From positions 1 through 29,594 of IMG/VR virus record IMGVR_UViG_3300010938_000112: a DNA stretch of 29,594 nt. The stretch is one strand, 5' to 3'. The stretch comes from a virus. Below, piece after piece: positions 6,273-11,890 of this stretch (its first letter is position 1; the number at the start of each line of letters is the position of its first letter). The notes under the pieces were generated by a model. That model was not told the origin of the DNA and searched no databases. It saw nothing but the letters and a program-made list of their open reading frames with translations. Made by a program: the position numbers and the translations under genes.

Positions 6273-6828
6273 GACGCATAGTCTCCAAAAGCTGCTCTAG
6301 CACCTGAACCGTCATCAAAACATCTCCATCTGCAGTGTGGGCCGCTGAAGTGTTAATGTTAAAGTGCTCAGCCACAGAAGACAGGCTTCCTGACACTTCG
6401 CTAGGGATCAGCCCTGCAGCAATGCACGCCCGAGTAATGGTACCTGTATCCAAGGTTCGATAGGATACAAACTTGTTCCAAGTGTTCTTGCTCATCAAGT
6501 GCTCTTGAATCTTCATGATGTCAAACACGACATTGTGGCCGACTGGAATCAACTTTGTACTTCCTAGGATGCTGTTGCCATTCAAGAATGAGTAGAGCTT
6601 TGTTCCTGCCTCTTTGTAGGTAATGGCTCGCTTGTCGTGAGTTTTAAGATCAATTCCGTTTACCTGCAAAGCTTGGCCTGTAACGATGTACTGTCCATTG
6701 TCAGGTTTGACCTCTAGGTAAAGGTTGTCAAGCTCTTCAAAGTTCTCGTTCAGAACCATAAAGTAAGCAGTAAGTAACGAGGCGCCTTCGAATCCTCCAG
6801 TTTCAGTATCAAGTGCTAAGTATTTCAT
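6259..6828 (-). CDS. DEDDh 3'-5' exonuclease (DnaQ-like)
   Basis: This 189-residue protein carries the exonuclease motifs of the DnaQ / RNase T superfamily: D7 and E9 in DTETGG (ExoI), D103 in GHNVVFDI (ExoII), and H164 and D169 in AHTADGDV (ExoIIIepsilon). These four acidic residues plus histidine bind two metal ions and cleave nucleotides from 3' ends. No polymerase or helicase domain is attached, so it is a stand-alone nuclease for DNA processing, repair or host DNA turnover. GAAAGG precedes the ATG. It is followed by deformylase in an overlapping arrangement, consistent with an operon. Confidence 0.92.
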   Translation of the reverse strand: MKYLALDTETGGFEGASLLTAYFMVLNENFEELDNLYLEVKPDNGQYIVTGQALQVNGIDLKTHDKRAITYKEAGTKLYSFLNGNSILGSTKLIPVGHNVVFDIMKIQEHLMSKNTWNKFVSYRTLDTGTITRACIAAGLIPSEVSGSLSSVAEHFNINTSAAHTADGDVLMTVQVLEQLLETMRRGAK

Positions 6829-6840
6829 GATGCGCCTTTC

Positions 6841-7692
6841 TTAAAATTTCAGCTTTAGTGCTGAAGAGTTTTTAATTCCATCTCGTTTCTTATCGTAAGA
6901 TCCCAAAGTCGTAGTGATACTTGCGTGACCAGCAAAATCAGCGACATTTCGCGGAGACTCACCGTTTTCCAGTAACTGAGAGATTGCTGTGGCGCGGCAT
7001 GAGTGTGGGGATACCCTGCGAGTAACCCCAGCAAGCTTTGCATACTTTTTTACGGTATTGAAGATGGTGTGGTCTTTAACGCCAAGCAAAGAGCCAAAAG
7101 GTCTGGCAACTGTTTGATAGTTCACCAAAGCTTGTTGAAGTTTGGGGTGACAAGGGATCATCCTGAACTTTCCGCCTTTACCAAAAACCCTGATGACCAT
7201 CACGCCGTCCACCAAAGATAGATCTGAATCTAAAAGTTGAGCGGCTTCAGATCGACGAAGGCCAGCAAAGAATAAGAGGCTAAGTATCAAATGATCCCGA
7301 ACATCGCGCTCAGAAAGCTTAAGTATCTTTTTGACTTCTTCATCGGTAAACGCCTGAGTAGGATCTTTAACAGAGGTCTTGGGAAGCTTTACACCGGCAA
7401 ATGGATCTGTGTTCAGTACGCCTTGTCCTCGCACGAAGTCTGTAAAGCTCCTAATAGCTGACATCTTTCGATTAATAGAAGCCGGAGCAAGTCCAGAAGC
7501 TACTAGCGAGTCTCGATACTCTAAAACATGCTGCCTGGTGATGTCCGTGGCCTCGTTAGGCCCAAACCTCATAAAAGCCTGAAGATCCTTCTGATATGCC
7601 TTTCGCGTATTCTCAGAACCTAATCCCATCAAGAACGCGGTGACATAATAATGTATTGAAGTTGTACTTGGCGCCACTGATAAACCTTGCAT
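6841..7692 (-). CDS. Tyrosine recombinase (XerC/D-like integrase)
   Basis: This 283-residue protein has an N-terminal SAM-like core-binding domain (about 10-105) and a C-terminal catalytic domain with the full active site: R146 in GLRRSE, K172 or K175 in GKGGK, H230 and R233 in HSCRA, H256 in GHASI, and nucleophile Y266. Length and layout match XerC/XerD rather than lambda-type integrases with an arm-binding domain. It may resolve genome multimers, act at a host dif-like site, or integrate the phage; no attachment site is recognisable next to it. GGGAGG four bases upstream fixes the ATG, and a promoter-like element lies at 7710-7738. Confidence 0.92.
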   Translation of the reverse strand: MQGLSVAPSTTSIHYYVTAFLMGLGSENTRKAYQKDLQAFMRFGPNEATDITRQHVLEYRDSLVASGLAPASINRKMSAIRSFTDFVRGQGVLNTDPFAGVKLPKTSVKDPTQAFTDEEVKKILKLSERDVRDHLILSLLFFAGLRRSEAAQLLDSDLSLVDGVMVIRVFGKGGKFRMIPCHPKLQQALVNYQTVARPFGSLLGVKDHTIFNTVKKYAKLAGVTRRVSPHSCRATAISQLLENGESPRNVADFAGHASITTTLGSYDKKRDGIKNSSALKLKF

Positions 7693-7709
7693 AAAGCCTC
7701 CCTATATTG

Positions 7710-7738
7710 ATCATCACATACCCTAGTAATTCAGTCAA
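7710..7738 (-). promoter_or_regulatory. Promoter for the recombinase gene
   Basis: On the minus strand TTGACT (7738-7733) is followed 17 bases later by GATGAT (7715-7710), with an extended TG one base before the -10 box. The predicted start is near 7703, just upstream of the recombinase ribosome site. The -35 region is part of a 19-base sequence repeated at 8297-8315. Confidence 0.5.
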
Positions 7739-7741
7739 GAA

Positions 7742-8041
7742 TTATTTTAAGTGTTCCATTGAGATGACCATATCGGGGGTTTCGTCTTCATCTTCTTCGT
7801 TTTGCTTCTCAAAGGTAACCTCGTAGCCTGCAGCGATTAAATCAGCTTTAGCTAACTCAGCGCCCCACATGAAGTCATCTTCAGCTATAGGGACATAAGC
7901 TCGTACTACACCGTCTTCTACCATCTTTTCGATGGCCATCTGAGCCTGAGCTAAGATGTTAGCTTTCACGGCTGCTTTACGCTTAAGGGCGTTTTTCTTA
8001 GCTTTTTTGATTGCTACTTTTGCTTGGATTAGCTTAACCAT
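7742..8041 (-). CDS. Hypothetical protein, 99 aa
   Basis: This is an unknown protein with a strongly basic N-terminal helix (residues 1-30, many lysines and alanines) and an acidic C-terminal tail (NEEDEDE near 80-88). The basic end could contact nucleic acid. It follows the zinc-finger gene after three bases and has only a weak ribosome site, so it is probably translated by coupling. Its stop lies within the repeated promoter sequence 7733-7751. Confidence 0.65.
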   Translation of the reverse strand: MVKLIQAKVAIKKAKKNALKRKAAVKANILAQAQMAIEKMVEDGVVRAYVPIAEDDFMWGAELAKADLIAAGYEVTFEKQNEEDEDETPDMVISMEHLK

Positions 8042-8044
8042 TGG

Positions 8045-8254
8045 CTACCGCCTTTCTTTTTCGCGGTGTTGATTTAGATCAATTACTTCAGCAAAGGGTT
8101 GATGAGGTACGATATGATGAAACCCATTCTCATCAGGCTTCTCAGAAAGAACGCCTATAGAACCGCAGTATTCACACTCATCCTGATGCAGGACTCCGTA
8201 CATCGAGTGTTTTGGAACTTGAATCCATTTATGCTTACAGTTTTTAGGGTCCAT
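8045..8254 (-). CDS. Small putative zinc-finger protein, 69 aa
   Basis: The ATG at 8252-8254 is preceded by AGGAGGA at ideal spacing, so I use it rather than an upstream in-frame start. The protein has C6 and H8 (NCKH) and C27 and C30 (CEYC), a CxH...CxxC set that could bind one zinc ion. The remainder is short and polar. Phage proteins of this kind are often bound to RNA polymerase or DNA, but no specific role can be assigned here. Confidence 0.65.
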   Translation of the reverse strand: MDPKNCKHKWIQVPKHSMYGVLHQDECEYCGSIGVLSEKPDENGFHHIVPHQPFAEVIDLNQHREKERR

Positions 8255-8294
8255 GCGATCTCCTCCTAAGATCATCGTGCATGATGGTGTAAGG

Positions 8295-8465
8295 TTAGTC
8301 AAGAATTATATTAAGAAAACCTCTTTTTCTGAGCCATGCTTGAGTGGCTTGAATATAGCAATATGTCCTAAATTGAGAATCGTCCATTTTTAAGGCTCTT
8401 GGATTAAGATCAACATGCAGCTTTATAGCTAAAGAGCGAATTTGCTCTAAGTCGGCCTTAGTCAT
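8295..8465 (-). CDS. Hypothetical protein, 56 aa
   Basis: This is a small helical protein of unknown function. Two starts are plausible: ATG at 8465, six bases after AAGGG and immediately after the thyX stop, and ATG at 8498 inside thyX, seven bases after a strong GGGGAGG. I give the shorter form because it overlaps less. Its last codons and stop are embedded in the 19-base repeated promoter-like sequence at 8297-8315. Confidence 0.55.
   Translation of the reverse strand: MTKADLEQIRSLAIKLHVDLNPRALKMDDSQFRTYCYIQATQAWLRKRGFLNIILD
8297..8315 (-). repeat. 19-bp intergenic repeat with promoter -35 box
   Basis: The 19 bases at 8297-8315 match 7733-7751 at 18 positions. Both copies contain TTGACT on the minus strand and both are followed by GATGATC further on. 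The copies overlap gene ends in different reading frames, so DNA rather than protein sequence is being kept. Here GATGAT lies about 20 bases from TTGACT, which is longer than ideal. Confidence 0.55.
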
Positions 8466-8467
8466 TA

Positions 8468-9148
8468 TTACCCTTGGATCGTTGTTGGACTGGTCCATCC
8501 CAAAGCCTCCCCGATAATTGGCAACTCTTTTACGAAGAGATCTCTGATGGCCAATGCGATTTCTTGGTGTTCTTTTTGAGTACCGTTTCCACAGCGTAGC
8601 TGCAGATAGTGAATCCAACTACGAATAGAGCCGTTCATGTACAGGCGCGTGGTGGTAGACAAAGGAAGAAGGAATCTGGCTTGCTCTTTGGCTATACCTC
8701 TTGCTAAGGCCTGTTTATACTTTTCCATACACTGCTTGTTATGTTCTTCTTGTAGCCGTTGAAACCAATCTTTGTCATGCTGCTCCATGTCGTCATTTGA
8801 GTTCTGGCGATTTTTTGGATCTTGTGATCTGGCTTCGTAAACTTCAATACTTTGAACCGCTGCATATCTTTGCGAAAACTCTTGAAAAGAAAACGAGCGA
8901 TGTCGCAAAATCTGAGCAGCGATTGCTCGTGAGGTTTCAATCTCAAATACCATATTTGCCATCTCAAAGATAGAAACATGACCATGCTTCAAGCAGTAAT
9001 CTAAAAGTTTGGTGTTACCAGAAGTTTGATTTGCAGGGTTAGAGACTCTGGCACAATACATAATCAAATTTTCTGATCCGACTGACGAAAGTTCTTTTTT
9101 AAGATCTTCGTTGCAGATTACAGTTTTAGCTATTAGTCGAACTTTCAT
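8468..9148 (-). CDS. thyX: Flavin-dependent thymidylate synthase ThyX
   Basis: This 226-residue enzyme makes dTMP from dUMP using methylenetetrahydrofolate and a reduced flavin, supplying thymidylate for phage DNA replication. The diagnostic RHRx7SxR motif is at 82-94 (RHRSFSFQEFSQR), followed by the usual tyrosine. A second conserved region, with NGSIRSWIHYLQLR and acidic/glutamine residues, lies near 172-200 and contributes substrate-binding arginines. Length is typical for phage ThyX. The ATG has GAGG six bases upstream and overlaps the preceding gene by 23 bases. Confidence 0.95.
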   Translation of the reverse strand: MKVRLIAKTVICNEDLKKELSSVGSENLIMYCARVSNPANQTSGNTKLLDYCLKHGHVSIFEMANMVFEIETSRAIAAQILRHRSFSFQEFSQRYAAVQSIEVYEARSQDPKNRQNSNDDMEQHDKDWFQRLQEEHNKQCMEKYKQALARGIAKEQARFLLPLSTTTRLYMNGSIRSWIHYLQLRCGNGTQKEHQEIALAIRDLFVKELPIIGEALGWTSPTTIQG

Positions 9149-9329
9149 CCATAACCTCGTATTGCTCTTTTAAGATCTCAACTGCCATAGCATAAGCTCC
9201 GTTTCTAAAATACCAATGCTGAACATTCAAGTGTGACTCTTCTCTCAGATTATGTTCTTTTCTAGTTAAGCGCTCAGCCGCGTCCATAGTTAGTTTTATA
9301 AACTCATCCTTACTGATCTTCTTTTTCAT
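9126..9329 (-). CDS. Hypothetical protein, 67 aa
   Basis: This is a small, highly charged, mostly helical protein of unknown function, with a short aromatic patch (HWYFRNGAYAMA) at about residues 38-49. GAGGG precedes the ATG at close spacing. Its 3' end overlaps the start of thyX by 23 bases in another frame, implying coupled translation with thymidylate synthase. Confidence 0.65.
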   Translation of the reverse strand: MKKKISKDEFIKLTMDAAERLTRKEHNLREESHLNVQHWYFRNGAYAMAVEILKEQYEVMDESSTNS

Positions 9330-9335
9330 AAACCC

Positions 9336-9902
9336 TCAATCCCACCAGCATTGGTGATATTTAGCCATAATGTTAAAAAGCCATCTAACATCTCGCTCTC
9401 TTTGAGCGGCATCTAGCTTGTAAGCAATTCTAAACTCTTCGCGCTCTTGAGCTTTTTCTTCTTCTGTAACCGCGTTAGGCCTTTTAAGCTCAACTCGACT
9501 AGCACCGTTAGGTATTTCTTTACCTTCTTCGTCAGTTCGGTGCCAAACCCACTCACACTCTCCCCACTTCTTATCATGAAGATCCGTAAAATAGTGGTAA
9601 TCTCTAGAATTAATCTTTTTTAATAGCTTGATACAAATCCGTAGGCTTTGATTAGTGGTTTTATCTGGAACATGATATCCGCTATCAATCTCTTTCTGCA
9701 TTCTTTTTAACTTAAACTCAATAAGCTCAAATAAGTAGCAGTAATCCCAGTCGTAAGAGTTCCAACCGTGGGCCGCGAAATCAAATGACCTTTTTACCCT
9801 TCGTAGAAAAGATCGAATAGTTCCTGTCAAATCAGAAATCTTATCTCGAAGCCAACCTTTTGACTCCCAAAAGTTATTTGCGACCGCCTTACTGTTGAAC
9901 AT
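9336..9902 (-). CDS. Hypothetical protein, 188 aa
   Basis: This unknown protein is rich in tryptophan and aromatic residues. It has a basic N-terminal third (IRSFLRRVKRSF), a helical segment around the motif DWDYCYLFELIEFKLKRM at about 51-68, and a C-terminal helix ending YHQCWWD. Such aromatic-rich proteins occur repeatedly in large phage genomes without assigned function. GAGGC precedes the ATG. Its start overlaps the end of the next gene upstream by 14 bases. Confidence 0.7.
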   Translation of the reverse strand: MFNSKAVANNFWESKGWLRDKISDLTGTIRSFLRRVKRSFDFAAHGWNSYDWDYCYLFELIEFKLKRMQKEIDSGYHVPDKTTNQSLRICIKLLKKINSRDYHYFTDLHDKKWGECEWVWHRTDEEGKEIPNGASRVELKRPNAVTEEEKAQEREEFRIAYKLDAAQRERDVRWLFNIMAKYHQCWWD

Positions 9903-10149
9903 TTTCAGCCTCCCATTTGCGCATATCTACAAAAACGCCGTAGACTCTGCGGTGCATTTTTTGGTTGTCTTTGTTTAAAAGTGTAGTATCAAACTGTGCC
10001 ATCACAAAAAGAACTTTTCTTAACGAAAAGTGATTAGCCCAAAATTCGGCATCTTTTCTAGATGTGCAAACTTCAGACCAGAGGTTTGAATTAGTGATCT
10101 TGATCTTATCAGAATCAGGAGATTGAATCAAAATCTTTAGGTTATCCAT
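9889..10149 (-). CDS. Hypothetical protein, 86 aa
   Basis: This is a small unknown protein. A GTG start at 10161 is possible, but the ATG at 10149 follows GAGG by about ten bases and overlaps the aminotransferase stop by 8 bases, so I favour it. It contains a hydrophobic segment (RKVLFVMAQF) in the middle but no clear transmembrane helix. It is the first gene downstream of the aminotransferase and probably shares its transcript. Confidence 0.65.
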   Translation of the reverse strand: MDNLKILIQSPDSDKIKITNSNLWSEVCTSRKDAEFWANHFSLRKVLFVMAQFDTTLLNKDNQKMHRRVYGVFVDMRKWEAENVQQ

Positions 10150-11062
10150 TTCTTTTAACACCTCGAGTGTCTAATCTTAGATTGTATAATGCCGCTCTAG
10201 TTACCGATCCAGGTTGACCGTCGCCGATCTCTCTTCCATCAACTTTAATAATTGGAACCACTTCTACATAAGTTCCAGTCATAAAAAGTTCATCTGCCGT
10301 ATAAATATCTGCTTTAGTTAATCTACGTTCAATAACTTGATAGCCAGCTTCTGAAAGCTTACTTGCTACGTACATGCGAGTCAAGCCAGAAAGTATTGAG
10401 CCTGTCTGAGGTGGAGTAAATACTGTTTTATTCTTGACCATGAATATATTTGCGATGCTAGCTTCCACAATATAACCGTCATTGTCGCAAAAAAGAACCT
10501 CGTCTACACCCTCGAACTCATGCTTGCAGTTGTGAAGAACCGCATAGTTTGAAGTAGTTTTAGCTTGCATCTGATACTGAGGGTAGCCGCGAGGAGTGGC
10601 TGAAATTCTAGCTGTGATACCTACATCATTATTGGGTGCGTTTAAAGGAAACGCGTAGATATCCATGTTTATGGCAGAAGTCTGTGCTCTGACCGATTCC
10701 GCATCTTGAGTTGTATAAGCAATTGGGCGAAGGTAAAGATCACCTCCACCACAAGATTCTACAAGCTCATTACAGGCCTTAATAAGTTCCGCCTCAGTGT
10801 AAGGAATTTTTATGTTTAAGATTTTTGCTGAGTTAAAAAGTCGTTGAATATGCGAAGCTAAAAGCCAAATCTTAGTTGAACCGTCTTCTTGTCTGTAAGC
10901 CCTAATACCTTCCCAAACAGCAGGTGCGCCATAATGAAGAACAAAGTTTAAACTGTCTATTGCTGTTTTCTTAGATGAAATAGTTCCGTTCGACCAAACG
11001 CGCATTTGAGATGCGCTTTTTTGTCTAAGTTTTTGAAACTTTGCTTTTAATCCGCCGCTCAC
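10142..11062 (-). CDS. ilvE: Branched-chain amino-acid aminotransferase-like (fold type IV PLP enzyme)
   Basis: This 306-residue protein matches class IV aminotransferases. NFVLHYG at 39-45 and EGIRAY at 51-56 form the substrate side, LRPIAY at 111-116 is conserved, and K168 in QAKTTSNY is the PLP-binding lysine. E200 in VEASIANIF and SILSGLTR at 222-229 complete the cofactor site. It should interconvert leucine, isoleucine or valine with their 2-oxo acids; D-amino-acid transaminase is the main alternative. I chose GTG at 11062 (GGAGG four bases upstream); ATG 11110 and TTG 11119 would add residues not typical of the family and have poorer ribosome sites. The gene is preceded by a structured leader and a promoter. 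Confidence 0.88.
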   Translation of the reverse strand: MSGGLKAKFQKLRQKSASQMRVWSNGTISSKKTAIDSLNFVLHYGAPAVWEGIRAYRQEDGSTKIWLLASHIQRLFNSAKILNIKIPYTEAELIKACNELVESCGGGDLYLRPIAYTTQDAESVRAQTSAINMDIYAFPLNAPNNDVGITARISATPRGYPQYQMQAKTTSNYAVLHNCKHEFEGVDEVLFCDNDGYIVEASIANIFMVKNKTVFTPPQTGSILSGLTRMYVASKLSEAGYQVIERRLTKADIYTADELFMTGTYVEVVPIIKVDGREIGDGQPGSVTRAALYNLRLDTRGVKRNG

Positions 11063-11226
11063 ACTTCCTCCAAAAACGTACTGATCAGACGCTACTCTGA
11101 CTAGAACCATCTTCGCCAACCGCGCCTACGTCCAGGCTTAGTACGCGTCTCCAGTAAACCGCTCCCCACCACGGATTTTCACCGTGCCAAAGCTTAGTCC
11201 GTTTACAGCTTTCCGCGACGCGGCAC
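11063..11226 (-). promoter_or_regulatory. Structured 5' leader RNA upstream of ilvE (candidate riboswitch)
   Basis: Counting leader base 1 as 11226, the RNA can form a nested rod. P1 pairs 5-10 with 78-83 (CGCGUC/GACGCG), P2 pairs 21-26 with 68-73 (GUAAAC/GUUUAC), P3a pairs 34-38 with 62-66 and P3b pairs 41-45 with 53-57 (CACGG/CCGUG, loop UGAAAAU). Two more hairpins follow: 90-93 with 100-103 and 127-131 with 138-142. ACUAAGC occurs twice (29-35, 85-91). Alternative pairings exist: the 5' GUGCC with GGCAC, and CGCG at 80-83 with 103-106, so switching is possible. The ribosome site GGAGG is at 156-160. The GGUGAAAAUCC hairpin superficially recalls cobalamin leaders, but the rest of that consensus is missing. 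Confidence 0.6.
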
Positions 11227-11230
11227 ATGA

Positions 11231-11244
11231 CCAGTTTAAACTGG
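11231..11244. repeat. 14-bp perfect palindrome, candidate operator
   Basis: CCAGTTTAAACTGG is a perfect palindrome covering the -10 box of the leftward promoter at 11233-11261. A repressor bound here would block the aminotransferase leader transcript. Confidence 0.55.
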
Positions 11245-11261
11245 ATTGAAAAATAGGTCAA
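11233..11261 (-). promoter_or_regulatory. Promoter for the structured leader and ilvE
   Basis: On the minus strand TTGACC (11261-11256), a 17-base spacer and TAAACT (11238-11233) form a sigma70-like promoter. The predicted start is G at 11226, exactly where the structured leader begins. A perfect palindrome overlaps the -10 box. Confidence 0.5.
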
Positions 11262-11371
11262 GGACTGAATTTAACTTTTGTAGGTCAACCACTCGGCGGC
11301 GGAACTTTGTCCACCTTGGATTTGATTTTGATTTGTGTTTTAAAATTTGTCTTACCTTATTTTGATTAAAT

Positions 11372-11415
11372 GAGAAGCTAGCTTAAGTTGAATAAGCTTA
11401 AGCTAGTAGCTTCTT
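11372..11415. repeat. Large inverted repeat / hairpin
   Basis: The arms at 11372-11387 and 11397-11415 pair over about 15 positions, including one terminal wobble pair, with a three-base bulge and a nine-base loop. The core arms read CTAGCTTAAG and CTTAAGCTAG. No T tract follows on either strand, so it is not a standard terminator; an operator or mRNA-stabilising hairpin is more likely. Confidence 0.6.
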
Positions 11416-11428
11416 CATATAGGTTATT

Positions 11429-11443
11429 AACTATCAGATAGTT
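11429..11443. repeat. 15-bp palindrome, candidate operator
   Basis: AACTATC-A-GATAGTT is a perfect inverted repeat around one central base. It lies about 22 bases downstream of the leftward -10 box at 11465-11470, where a bound repressor could hinder transcription. Confidence 0.45.
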
Positions 11444-11464
11444 TACATATACAGAAGCTAATAT

Positions 11465-11494
11465 ATTATTACCACCGATTTACAGAGTTGTCAA
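11465..11494 (-). promoter_or_regulatory. Leftward distal promoter
   Basis: On the minus strand TTGACA (11494-11489) is followed 18 bases later by AATAAT (11470-11465). The predicted start is near 11458. The transcript would cross the large hairpin and read into the structured leader of ilvE, giving a leader of roughly 400 bases. Confidence 0.5.
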
Positions 11495-11514
11495 GTCCTT
11501 AGCGTATTAAATTA

Positions 11515-11529
11515 TGACGCATATCGTCA
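11515..11529. repeat. 15-bp inverted repeat, candidate operator
   Basis: TGACG and CGTCA flank a five-base centre between the leftward and rightward promoters. This placement would allow one regulator to affect both directions. Confidence 0.4.
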
Positions 11530-11551
11530 AAAGTTGAGAGAGTTTAGCAAC

Positions 11552-11580
11552 TTGACTAAATTGCTTATCTCGTCTAAATT
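11552..11580 (+). promoter_or_regulatory. Rightward promoter for the sigma-like gene
   Basis: TTGACT (11552-11557), a 17-base spacer and TAAATT (11575-11580) form a sigma70-like promoter. Standard spacing puts the start at A11587, the first base of the ATG, so the transcript would be leaderless; no ribosome site precedes the ATG. Confidence 0.55.
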
Positions 11581-11586
11581 TGAGAC

Positions 11587-11844
11587 ATGAGTGCAAAAAT
11601 TGTACATAAAGATGCTTGTAGATGTCAGGAAGATCCGGATGCTTGGTGGATAAACTCTCCTGAGCACTACAATTGTTTCTTTACTTATATGCGGTTAAAC
11701 GCTCGTCCTCACACCCTAGCGGAGATAGCAAAGCTACTAGAAATGTCCATAGCTGCGGTAACTTCCATAGAGAAGAAGGCCATAGTTAAAGCAAAACGAA
11801 AGCTTATAGAGCTTGAGAAAGTAAAAAAGCTATCTGGTTTGTGA
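11587..11844 (+). CDS. Sigma-70 region-4-like small DNA-binding protein
   Basis: This 85-residue protein consists of little more than a helix-turn-helix resembling sigma factor region 4.2: TLAEIAKLLEMS at 43-54, then a turn and the recognition helix AAVTSIEKKAIVKAKRKL at 56-73. The pattern with IEKKA is characteristic of sigma70 C-termini that read the -35 box. Regions 2 and 3 are absent, so it cannot open promoters alone; it may act as an activator, anti-sigma-like competitor or autoregulator. The N-terminus has a CxC (C11, C13) and a tryptophan pair. As the first gene of the rightward arm it is well placed to control the structural genes. The start has no ribosome site and appears leaderless. 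Confidence 0.72.
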   Translation: MSAKIVHKDACRCQEDPDAWWINSPEHYNCFFTYMRLNARPHTLAEIAKLLEMSIAAVTSIEKKAIVKAKRKLIELEKVKKLSGL

Positions 11845-11848
11845 TAAT
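11840..11848 (+). promoter_or_regulatory. Extended -10 promoter for the head operon
   Basis: TG-t-GATAAT overlaps the stop codon of the sigma-like gene and has no good -35 box. The predicted start near 11855 gives a leader of 36 bases holding a GGCGT/ACGCC hairpin (11860-11879) and the GAGGT ribosome site of the protease gene. Confidence 0.4.
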
Positions 11849-11890
11849 CTATTTCTTGAGGCGTTAAAAAACTTACGCCCGAGGTCATTT

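Larger units (their letters stand above)
11245..11586. other. Divergent intergenic control region
   Basis: No gene is seen between the leader promoter and the rightward gene at 11587. The region is AT-rich and contains a leftward promoter at 11465-11494, a rightward promoter at 11552-11580, a large hairpin at 11372-11415, palindromes at 11429-11443 and 11515-11529, an AAGTTG...CAACTT inverted repeat (11531-11553) touching the rightward -35 box, and a small GGTGGA/TCCGCC hairpin (11298-11315 on the minus strand). I see no tRNA gene. It looks like a promoter-operator switch region. Confidence 0.6.

Noticed and set aside
11161-11226. Cobalamin or FMN riboswitch
   Set aside because: Only the GGUGAAAAUCC hairpin is similar; the GCCACUGU box of cobalamin and the conserved junction motifs of FMN leaders are missing.
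11101-11240. tRNA, tmRNA or 5S-like gene in the structured region
   Set aside because: ACUAAGC recalls tmRNA, but there is no T-arm, acceptor stem or CCA end, and the nested stems are not a cloverleaf.
11860-11879. Terminator after the sigma-like gene
   Set aside because: A GGCGT/ACGCC hairpin is present but no T tract follows; the ribosome site of the protease gene comes next.
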